Assembly (NCBI GenBank): GCA_025765615.1 | Contig: JAIVFJ010000134.1 | Span: forward strand, 1-64,000 | Reading direction: 5' to 3' | Source of the DNA: Zopfochytrium polystomum | Taxonomy: Eukaryota > Chytridiomycota > Chytridiomycetes > Chytridiales > Chytridiaceae | Length of the DNA: 64,000 nt | Shown here: positions 55,834 to 64,000 of the stretch, piece by piece | Position numbering within the stretch: position 1 is the stretch's first letter | How the letters are laid out: each line of letters opens with the position of its first letter | Translations under genes and position numbers: made by a program | Notes under the pieces: model-generated | What the model was told of the DNA's origin: nothing | What the model saw: only the letters and a program-made list of their open reading frames with translations | Database searches by the model: none

Positions 55834-56930
55834 ATGATCGCCCGCTCTTTCACGCTCGGACTCGGACTCCTCGTCCTCGTTCTTCTCCTGTCCGCATCAT
55901 TCGGCAGCTTTGCACGTGAGCACTCGCCGATTTTTTTTTTCTTTTCGCAAATCGTCATCTGCTAAACCTGCTTCCTAGCCGTACTTGGATATCGACCAAG
56001 TGAGTGCCCGGCAATCGCCCTAAATGGCCTCAAACCATTCGACCGAATCGCAACCTGGCAATTTTTTGAGTCCGGTGGGACGTACTAGAACAATGCTGAT
56101 TCTGCAAATCTCCTCCCAACTTCCCCTTTGTGGCCCGTTCAGCCAGCATTAAATGTGAGCGTGCGCCAAGCTTTTATTGAAATCGTCACTTTCTAACCAG
56201 CTTTCCAAGTTCCTACATTGGCAAACGGAATCGGCCCCGGTGAGTGGCTGGAAAAATCGCTGGACACCATCAAAACCGTCGAACGTAATCGCAACCCACT
56301 CTTTTTGTGTCCTGCACTGTCATTCTGCCCCTTTCACTTCGTTCATTTCCGCAAATGCCCTCTTATCGCCCCATTGCTGCTCAGCCTCTAGACCCAAGCC
56401 TAGTAAGTTGTATTGTCTTTTCTCGCTCTCGCAAAAGGTTTTTTCTGACTGGCTTGGTTTTGTGCAGTAATTGGTATTTCAACTGTTGGCGGTACGTACA
56501 TCCGCAGCAAACTGAAGGAATCCTGTACAATGCTGATCGCAATTCTTTATGTCCCAAAAATTGTCGATTTGCTGTCTGGAATGCCTCGCACTCGTTCAAA
56601 TGCTTTGGTTGCTTCAGGAGGGAGAGGTGCGAGCGTCGCTGGCACATCCGGATCCGGGGGGAAAGGAGGGAAAGGCGGAAGGGTGAGTCTCGCTTCCTTC
56701 TCATGATTGCGGCAAGTTTATGACGCTTACTGTTACGATTGAACGAAAAGAGCCGAGTCGCCCGTCGTTAATTCCTCTCCTTGAGAATTTGTTCGTTGTC
56801 CGGTTTATCATTTTTTTTTCTCTTCCTTTTCGTGCTTGTGCATTCTTCTTTCTTCGTCCAGCGCTCCCAATATTGCGCAGTACAACAATTTCATCGAGCC
56901 CTTTGGAAGTTTATTCTGTATGAGCGATAG
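55834..56930 (+). CDS. Micro-exon gene 2: secreted short peptide, 8 exons
   Basis: Exon 1 (55834-55915) is identical to that of gene 1. Next come 55979-55999 (21), 56143-56154 (12), 56210-56239 (30), 56385-56402 (18), 56468-56491 (24), 56618-56682 (65) and the terminal exon 56862-56930 (69, TAG). Introns are GT-AG, internal exons up to 56491 are phase 1 on both sides, and the sum is 321 nt, 106 residues. The 30- and 18-nt exons correspond to those of gene 1 (…NGIGP-/…MGVGP-; …RPKP-/…GFKP-), and both pairs are separated by 145-nt introns. The 65-nt exon is Gly/Lys-rich (GKGGKGG). A mature exon-shuffled secreted peptide is inferred; transcripts are needed for proof. Confidence 0.65.
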
Positions 56931-56960
56931 TCCTCACCGGACTGAACTCCATCTCCACGA

Positions 56961-57104
56961 TCACGACGGCGCACTATCCAGCACTCTCCCAACCGTCCTC
57001 CCAAATTCCGCCGCCGACGTCGGGTTGTTCTGCCCCGTCACGATTCGCCCGTCGATTACCACGTGCACGCTCCACAGCGCGTTAGCCATTTCATAAGAGG
57101 CGAG
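56961..57104 (-). pseudogene. DJ-1/PfpI-type C-terminal fragment
   Basis: Minus strand LTALASYEMANAL, then VHVVIDGRIVTGQNNPTSAAEFG and a terminal helix, stop TGA at 56961. The VIDGxIVTGQNPxSA phrase is typical of the C-terminus of DJ-1/ThiJ/PfpI proteins. I find no catalytic-Cys exon upstream, so it is probably a remnant. Confidence 0.45.
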
Positions 57105-57957
57105 TGCCGTGAGGCGTGGGGAGTGCCTTTCCCAAGATGACGAAACCAATTTTTTTTCCTGACCACTTTCAAACTTGCCCAGCAGTTGTTGTTTCCCTTT
57201 GAGTTCCCTTGCCTTTCACTTGTTTTAAACTCAGTCGAATTCAACACGACGGAATCACGTCGCTTTCCGGGAGCGTTTTTTGGCCTCAGTTTTCAGAGTT
57301 GCTTCACCCGCCTCTCCGCCAGCCTGCCTTTAACACCTCCTCCCCTTCCTTCTGGTTCCTGCTCGCCAGAATTCACTGCGGTACGCGAAGACTGCAGTGT
57401 CACCGGTTGTAGTCTCCGTCGAGGTGCACGGCCGCGAGCAGCAGTTGATATTCGTTGACATTGCGTTGTCGGCGAAAATCGCGACAGGCCGTTCATTGGA
57501 GGTCGTCCCTCACTCATTGTTTCCTCCAGCTTGGAGAATTTTCATCTCTTATGATTGCTTTTTATAGGTGTTGAAATTTGGTCTTTGGCAGATTGTTGAC
57601 AGCTGAATCTCTTCAGCTGCTTGGGCCTTATCTGAGCAGCTTTGCAGGTTTGTGCTTTTCTGCTGCCTGGCGTTGGGCATGGTAGTGGCTATGGCAGTTG
57701 AGGGCAGGGAGCAAAACGAAAGAATCAACAAAGCCTTTCAGGGAGAGGGTGGGGAGGAACCTGCGGTGGGAAGGAGGTATGGGGGGCCTGGTGGAGTGGT
57801 CAAGGGAGTCAGTGATGGCGTTCCAGTCACCAAACCAGAAGGCTTGGTGGGGTAGTTGGAGTCAGATGAGGCAGAGAGTTGCACCATTTTTGCAAGTCAC
57901 GGAGCTCCTCAGATTGGGGTCAGCAGGCTAGAAAATATTTTGCAGGAGGATGGAGCG
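57105..57957. other. No gene supported
   Basis: Short open frames only. 57640-57950 is G-rich and may be part of the adjoining element's surroundings. Confidence 0.4.
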
Positions 57958-58650
57958 TTGTCAGGAACAGGGCAGGCCAGGGCAAGGCAGACAAGGACTG
58001 AGAGGAGTGATGATTGTATTGGAAACAATAATTCACTTGAGGGATAGGACACCTGATGCGGTCAATCTCACGGATCCCAAGGGCTGGTGGCGGCCACAGG
58101 TCTGTAGCGTCATGGCGACGATGCTATCTCTGCAGTCGCTGGACGCAGTCGTGCGCGGCCCGCTGGCCTAACGAGGATGCGTTCCACCCATGCCATCCGC
58201 CACCACTCCGCAAAAAATTCATTGGCATCTTCACCGACGCATCAACAACCAAACATACTGGCGTTGGCTTTATTCTTACATATTCCTTTTACCGACACAT
58301 CACTGACACCAGCCAAAGCTTGCCCCCCATGTCGAGACTCGTAAAAAGATTGAAGACCTATGGAAACAGCTTCATCATGGTATTCCTCCCCTCCCCACGT
58401 CTTGGTGTTAGGCGGAACTGACTGGTTAGCAGCAAGAGGCACAAGACAGACCTGAACCTATAGTGACTGTCAGTTATTGTTCTCACGATGCCCATGGGAG
58501 AGCGAGCCACCGCTAATGCAGACCTGGGCACTGGCTTGCGCTGTTGACAATACTCCGAGTATTAAGTGGAACAGAAACCCAGTTTCAACAGTTTTCCTCC
58601 TCCTCTGCTCAAGCAGATAATATATGTTATGAATCACCCTCTGGAAACCT

Positions 58651-58751
58651 CTGGAACCTTCTAGAACATTCCTTCATGGAACCTTCTGGAACCTTCTGGA
58701 ACCTTCTAGAACATTCCTTCATGGAACCTTGTGGAACCTTCTGGAACCTTC
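58651..58751 (+). promoter_or_regulatory. Heat-shock element array
   Basis: Alternating GAA and TTC at exact 5-bp steps: four units at 58654-58671, eight consecutive at 58679-58716, then a further group at 58724-58751 with one imperfect unit. This is the binding pattern (nGAAnnTTCn) of HSF trimers and far exceeds the usual three to six units. Confidence 0.85.
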
Positions 58752-58862
58752 TTTGCTTTCCTGACTTGTCTTGTTGTCATTGGTATCATTGGTATCATTG
58801 TATTACTAATTGCTCTTTCTGGAACTTTCTTGGAGTCTTGACAAGGAACACTCTCAAAAAGG

Positions 58863-58870
58863 TATAAAAG
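58863..58870 (+). promoter_or_regulatory. TATA box downstream of heat-shock array
   Basis: TATAAAAG about 112 bp after the last heat-shock unit, so transcription would start around 58890-58900, at the inner edge of the right inverted repeat, heading outward. Confidence 0.6.
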
Positions 58871-58980
58871 GGGGATGGGGGACCTGTCCCCATCCCTCAA
58901 GTGAATTATTGTTTCCAATACAATCATCACTCCTCTCAGTTCCTTGTCTGCCTTGTCCTGTCCTGCCCTGTTCCTGACAA

Positions 58981-60412
58981 TATAGGAGAGGTTTTTACCC
59001 TGTACCAGTCATGCTTGCCTAGCAACTATTACAGTGTGCAATTATGTATCAATAATTCATAACAGAGTTTTTTTTTTCTTTCTCTCCAATTTGGGGAGAA
59101 GGACCACCCACAAACGCACATCTCCACTTCATTCACTCCTTCCACTCACTCACTCAGAGTAGACTGTTTACACCTTCTGACAAGCGCAGTCACCGCCCAC
59201 CACCCTCCCCCACTCCACCTCCACCTTCCAGCCCAGTTGTGACACCCACACCCTCCCCGGTTGCGAACCCCACTCCTCCTGTCACGCCCGCCCCTCCTGC
59301 TTCCTCGTGCTCTCACTCCACAACCATCTGTCAGCGCTAGTGCTTCCCTGCAACCTCCAGCACCTCCTCTTTGCCGACAACTGCCACCTCGCACCCCTCA
59401 ATGCCACACATTTGGATGCCACCACACAAATGATTGTCCTCCCAACTGGCTCCTTACGCGAAGAGGAGCCTTGGCTTGGCGTCAGCACTACCTCGGCCTT
59501 GCTCGTCCAGCTCTTGGTACTCTTCGGATTCGACGCCCAGTTCAGGTCTCCAACCCACCTCCACAGGCAGCTCCTCCTCGCCCTCCGCTTCCTGGGCCCC
59601 CAGACATACATTGAGCACTATCACCTACCCCTGCTCCATTCCTCCTCCGCGCCTCTGCCCTCTTCCTCTCTTTTCTCCGCATCTTCACCCTCTCCGCTGT
59701 CATTTGACACTTTCCGCAAGGCCTTGGCCCAATTTTGTCTCCTTATTTTCTCTCCCTTTCGTTGTCTGGTGGTGTTGCATTTCCTTTATTTCCTTCCCAG
59801 TGGGTAAGTGGCTGGGGTGGACTGTGTGCGGCAACGTACTTGGTTCTGTCAAGGATCTTGGCTTCCTGCCATTCCTGCGTGGCATTACACTCTTCCTGTC
59901 ATGCAGCTCCAGCTGCGTGGAATAATAAATAAAAAAAAGGAAAAGAAAAGAAGCCCATCCTGCTGGCAGATCCTCCTTCAACTTGCAAGGGCCCTCCGAG
60001 ATAGATCTATTTCGACAACTTTCTCCCGCTGCCGCCCAAAACCCAAAAGCAACATGAAAAACACAAAGGGAACACGCTCAGAAGGCATGGGCTGCAGCAA
60101 AGGAAGCGGCTGGCGCTTCCACAACGATGAAGAACTGATCGACCCCCGAGGAAACCTTGGCGTTCGGGCGCTAAGTTACACGCTCGGTAGATCGCGGAGG
60201 ACAGCGCAAGAACAGCGCATGGAGCGGCTCGTCGAGAACAGCGGCAAGACTGCGGTGAGAGGCCTCTGAGAGCGAGCGCTTTGTTGACGATCGATGTGCA
60301 GGAGCGGGCGGGGACTGGGATGTAGTGGCATTTGAATTTGACCCTCGTGGGCTAAGGGAATGCACCTCAATTACACAGCCCCCGTCACGAAACCAGCGCC
60401 CCCAAAAACCCA
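58981..60412. other. No intact gene
   Basis: C-rich stretch 59150-59330. An open frame at 59307-59807 (plus) is Leu/Ser/Pro-rich with no recognisable domain and may be transposon-derived. Nothing else supported. Confidence 0.35.
59811..59885 (+). repeat. Dispersed repeat, copy 2
   Basis: Partner of 5373-5445. The frame here reads GWTVCGNVLGSVKDLGFLPFLRG. The surrounding 59150-59900 is Pro/Ser-coding-like but has no intact frame that I recognise. Confidence 0.6.
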
Positions 60413-61104
60413 TCACCAAAACGCGCGCCCCCCTGGCGCGTACACCCCGTCCGCCCTCGCCCTCTCGACGCACTCCCACACCAAATGGTACACCAGCACA
60501 TGCCACACGCACCCGTGGCCCACGCTATACCCCCAAGCCCACCCGCACCCCTTCTCGTGGCCCAGCGCCTCGCCTGCGACCGCGCCCGCCAGCGCCGCGG
60601 GCGCCATCCACGCCGTCGCGGCGCTGCTCAGCACGCCCCCCATGGCGCGCGGCGTGCACGTGAACGGCAGCGCCACTACGATCGCGGCGGCGCACGCGCG
60701 GTCGAGGGTGAGGAGGAGCCGCTCCTCGGTGCGAGGGGGCAGGAAGCGGAGGACGTGCGGGCCCGCGAGGCCAGGGTGGGAGCGGTAGCTGCGTTCTGTG
60801 GCGTGGTAGAGCGTCGAGAAAAGCATGGAGGCGGTCGTGAGGGTCGTCAGGATGGGCGATCTGGAGCATGTGATTAGAATTGATTTTTTTGGGGGGGTAG
60901 CCTCACGACGCTCACACCAATTGAGCGTCGATTCATTCACCTCGCGGCGATGATGGGCCGGAGGGCGTAAAAGTTGGTGACGGCGAGGATGAAGTTGTGG
61001 ATGTTGAAGGTCGGCGATGCTTGGGGCGACCGCGCCGGGCCAGCCTGCGCCGAGGACGACGACGAGGTCGGACGTTGCGGTGGCAGTACGACCGTGTCAG
61101 CCAT
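60413..61104 (-). CDS. Small multi-pass membrane protein, CREST-like
   Basis: Exon 1 61104-60941 and exon 2 60860-60413 (GTGAAT…CTCCAG intron, phase 2), 203 residues. Hydrophobic segments: FILAVTNFYALRPIIAA, ILTTLTTASMLFSTLYH, ACAAAIVVALPFT, AAATAWMAPAALAGAVAGEAL and VWHVLVYHLVW. The S-x3-H in segment 2 (STLYH), the Asp in LTLDRACA before segment 3 and the His pair in the last segment (GHGCVWH) recall the metal-dependent hydrolases of the CREST superfamily (alkaline ceramidase, HlyIII, PGAP6/TMEM8). The last pair is spaced H-x4-H rather than H-x3-H, so the match is tentative. An upstream in-frame segment without ATG also looks hydrophobic. Confidence 0.5.
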
Positions 61105-61510
61105 TCGATCCTCGTACAGTTGCGAAAGGGTGAAGAACAGTACTCCTAAGGATTGGGCCACCGTCGCTCTCCTCAAAGCTCCTCGTTCACCTCCTTGTTC
61201 ACCTCCTCGGGCGGCGTCAAATGCGCGTTGAGTATCCTCCGGCGGCACCGGTGTTCCGTTGCTTTTCGTCAAGACTGGAGAGCTGTTCGATTGGTTCCAA
61301 CCAAAGATTGACTAAGCGGCGCACACGGGATTGGTGCGATAACCCGCCAAGGGCAAAGTTTGAACGACTCTCTCTCTCATGCCTCCACCGGCACATTGCC
61401 GCCCAGTGCGAGCGTGAACGAGAGGAAGAGAAAGAAAAAGATCTCTAGACAGATAGATATTCTTCCAGCCCCAGCCCAGCAGCCAGTACCTTGCCCATAA
61501 ATGCAGTGCT

Positions 61511-64000
61511 ATGCCGAAAAAGACCGAGAAGCAAAGCAAAACTCAGAGACAAGCGAGCAAAGCAATGACATCGACAGCCACTCGAGTCGCAACAACGTCG
61601 ACGACAACCGCCGGCACCCACGTCGTCTCCTGCCCCCACTGCCACGGCCTCGTCCCGCTGACGATGCTCCTCGCAGTCGACCAAAGCCGCGCTGCTGGAA
61701 TGGCCCCGCTCCCTGCCCGCGTCGTTCCTGCCACCTCCACTCAGCCCGCCGGAGAAGGCGGCAGCAAGATCACCCCACCCCCACCTGCATCCGTCACAAA
61801 GTTCGCCAGCGACCCAGTCCGCCCTGGCTTGGCAGCCTCAGGCACAAAGACGCCCGTCCGCACCCCGCCGGTCCGAACCGCCCTTCGAAAGTCCACTTCC
61901 AGCGTCAGCGTCCCCGCGTCGGCCACCCCGACGAGGAGGCAATCGCAGCCCTCCACGCCACCTACACCCGTCACTCCGGCTGTTGAGATGACCTCCTCCC
62001 GCCCGGCCGTTCCTGTCCCTGCGGACTCGAGTGATCATGACAAGCACCTTCAAGACGCGTACCCCCCCTCCCCGCCGTCCCCCGCGATGCCCCGCACCCC
62101 CGCAATCGCCGTCAGTGTCACGCCGCCAAGCACCCCTGGACAAGAGCCACCCACCGAGAGCGAGATACCGGTGATGCCTAACCTGGACATGGAAAGCATC
62201 CTGCGTACGGACCAGCAGCTCGGCGGCCGACGGTTCTTCCTCAGCGACGTGGTCAAGGTCAAGGGGCCTGAGCCGGCAGCTACACCGGTGGTGGATCTGC
62301 TCATGCCGGACGGGTCTGTGCGAGCGCCCGCGGCGCGTTCGGTGCCGGTGTCTCAGGCGAGGTACTGTGGACTGGGCGGCAGGTGGTCGCAGCTGGGCAA
62401 GCGGACCGTGTGGACGAGGTTGCCGACCGTGGTGCTGGAAGGCACGCTTGGTCGGAGCTTTGAGCCGCCGGAACTGTTCGATGCCCTGCGCGTCGTGGCG
62501 AACGATTTGGACAGCTTTGGAAGGTTCTTGGAAAAGCAGGTTCCATACAAGGTTCACCCTCCATTTATTTACATTTTCTTATTATGTTTGGTTTTTTCCA
62601 GTTCGCTTTGCCCACAACTCCTTACCTTGCTTGCACCTGCCAGGCCGTCATTTCATCCGGCATTTGGGATGATGCAGATAGTGCTGTTCGCGAGGTTCAG
62701 TCCGAATCGATAGAGTCTATCCGCAACGGGACTTTCGAGTCGAAGAGCACTGCCTTGATGCGCCAGATCAACGACGTGATCAAGGCCCTGGAAAATATCA
62801 TCAGTTCGGCGACGCATCTCGACGTCAACCAGTGGATTATTTGGCGAGAGGCGCAGGCGCGCGTCGTCATCCTCTCCAAGGAGCTCGAGGATGTCGTCTT
62901 GATCTGGGCAAGCTGGCGTTCATCGCTCAAGCTGCTTCACGTCGTTTACGACGCGAAGGGCAATTGGCCACTGAGAGGTCACTGCAGCTTGTGCTTGCAG
63001 CTGCTTGACGTAGTCGAACTGCTCTACACGGGCCTCGGGATATTCAAGGACGCTGCCGAGCTTTGGCTGCATCGGAAGGAGCTGATACGCTTCGTTCCCT
63101 TCCACGCAGAAGAACTGGTATGGCATTTTACTTGTACCACAGTCTGACATTACTAACGAGGAACAAAACGTAGCTATGGAAACAAGTACTCGAGAGCAAA
63201 AAGTTGCTTCTTGACGTCGTCCTTCCGCCTCACCGGCCAAAGTGGGGGCCGAAGCTAGTACCATTCAAGCTCAACTCCGACAGCAATTCCGAGTTTGCGC
63301 GAAAGCTCCGTTTCGTCTCGTCCGCCAGCGTAACCTACCGCGGCTTCGACGAGCACTACAGCACCTTGACGCTCAGTTGCAAGCGACCTATCGGCAGCGT
63401 GGCTCTGCCGATCGCAAACTGGCTTGAATTCAGCTCGGGCAGCGGCCGACGGCTTCGCGCCGCGGGGACGCTCAAGGACGACAGCAGGCGCAGGCTGCTG
63501 TCCCGATACATCCCGCACGGTCGGTTGCTGCTCAACCCGCAACTGCTTTCCGGAAGTGGTCCAAGTGATGGTGGCGGCGGCGCGAGGACGGGAGACGGCT
63601 GCTCATCTTTGCCGCCGCCTCCGCCGATCGAGACGGCGGAGGCGGTGATGCAGACCATCACGTTCGCGTTCGAGACGGCGCCCGACTTTCGTCTGCTCTG
63701 GGCCGCGACGGTCGCGGCTCTCGCCCTGGAGGAAGACGAGGCGGCGGCGCGATCGTCGCAGAGCGTGTGGCTGGGCACGACGAGGGAGGGCCACGAGGTG
63801 CTGCAGGTGGGTCTGGTCAGGACGAAACGGACCGAGGCGTGCCCCGAGGTCGCGTTTGACGGAAAGGAGCTAGTGTGGGTAGGCTGCATGTGTCCGGCGA
63901 CGTGCGAGAGCTGCTTTGGACTCGCCGGCGGAGCGTGCGAAAGGGGAAGGCAGAATTTGAACGGCCGCACTTACCAGGTTTATTTTGTCGGCTCGGTGTC
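61511..64000 (+). CDS. Large unknown protein, 3' end beyond window
   Basis: Exons 61511-62551, 62644-63117 and 63174 to the edge join in phase (GT-AG) for about 780 visible residues with no stop. The N-terminus has a CPHC pair (VSCPHCHGLVPL), then a long Ser/Thr/Pro-rich disordered part. An ordered helical region follows (RFFLSDVVKVKG; LPTVVLEGTLGRSFEPPELFDALRVVANDL; STALMRQINDVIKALENIISSATHLDVNQW), then a strand-rich section (LRFVSSASVTYRGFDEHYSTLTLSCKRP) and a Cys cluster near the edge (CMCPATCESCFGLAGGACERG). No family recognised. Pairs CPHC and CMCP/CESC may bind zinc. Confidence 0.7.

Larger units (their letters stand above)
57958..58980. mobile_element. 1-kb inverted-repeat element with RNase H-like remnant
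   Basis: The left end 57958-58052 (TTGTCAGGAACAGGGCAGG…) is repeated in reverse at 58889-58980, about 90 bp with few differences (shared GAGGAGTGATGATTGTATTG and GAAACAATAATTCACTTGAG). Inside, plus-strand 58215-58283 reads KFIGIFTDASTTKHTGVGFIL, resembling the first Asp motif (TDAS..G.G) of retroelement RNase H. No complete reverse transcriptase is left. Inverted terminal repeats plus an RNase H piece fit a DIRS-like remnant, but a DNA element carrying a captured fragment is possible. A heat-shock array and TATA box lie at its right end. No target-site duplication is obvious. Confidence 0.6.

Noticed and set aside
58544..58867. Protein with LLEHSFMEPSGTFWN repeats
   Set aside because: The repeat is the translated heat-shock-element array; its 5-bp GAA/TTC register explains it better than coding.

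Overview
The window is eukaryotic nuclear DNA, most probably from an early-diverging (chytrid-like) fungus. The evidence is dense short GT-AG introns (about 40-180 nt), a U2 snRNA gene, eukaryotic tRNAs including an initiator tRNA-Met, and spliced genes for a SERCA-type Ca2+-ATPase, a UBFD1-like protein, an Omega-like glutathione transferase and an ACR3-like arsenite permease. Families of F-box/leucine-rich proteins and 'LQWWKDSGL' ankyrin-like repeat proteins, which I associate with chytrid genomes, also occur. The taxon is an inference; no rRNA is present.

Layout. 1-4.4 kb: three tandem members of one F-box/LRR-like family, of which only the third (3039-4421) is intact. 6-10 kb: a spliced multi-pass membrane protein and an F-box/2-oxoglutarate oxygenase fusion, both on the minus strand. 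10.2-12.3 kb: two 'WW' repeat genes, the second broken by two frameshifts and a stop. 13-19 kb: a disordered protein and a kinase-like protein. 19.6-25.8 kb: a second F-box protein, UBFD1 and an unknown spliced gene. 26.4-37.1 kb: a segmental duplication. An F-box/LRR gene (pseudogene 26432-27714; intact 33375-34829) is followed each time by an array of a 25-bp motif separated by unique-looking 80-135 bp spacers. ACR3 and tRNA-iMet lie between the two copies. 37.6-40.1 kb: tRNA-Val, U2 snRNA and tRNA-Ser. 40.3-45.9 kb: two tandem thioredoxin-like genes that have both lost the first active-site cysteine, then SERCA. 47-49 kb: a TA-flanked inverted-repeat element (MITE-like) and the glutathione transferase. 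49.6-57 kb: a decayed F-box relative, a spliced secreted-type gene, and a tandem pair of genes built from a signal-peptide exon followed by 9-65 nt micro-exons. 58-59 kb: a 1-kb inverted-repeat element with an RNase H-like remnant and a strong heat-shock-element array. 60.4-64 kb: a small multi-pass membrane protein and an unknown large gene running off the edge.

The most novel item is the micro-exon gene pair at 53416-54609 and 55834-56930. Both start with an identical 82-nt signal-peptide exon. Both continue with internal exons of 9-30 nt, nearly all symmetric in phase 1, partly using GC-AG introns. This layout resembles the micro-exon genes described in parasitic flatworms, here in an apparently fungal genome. 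The two motif arrays at 28.4-29.5 and 35.5-37.1 kb are the second feature I cannot explain with a known class.
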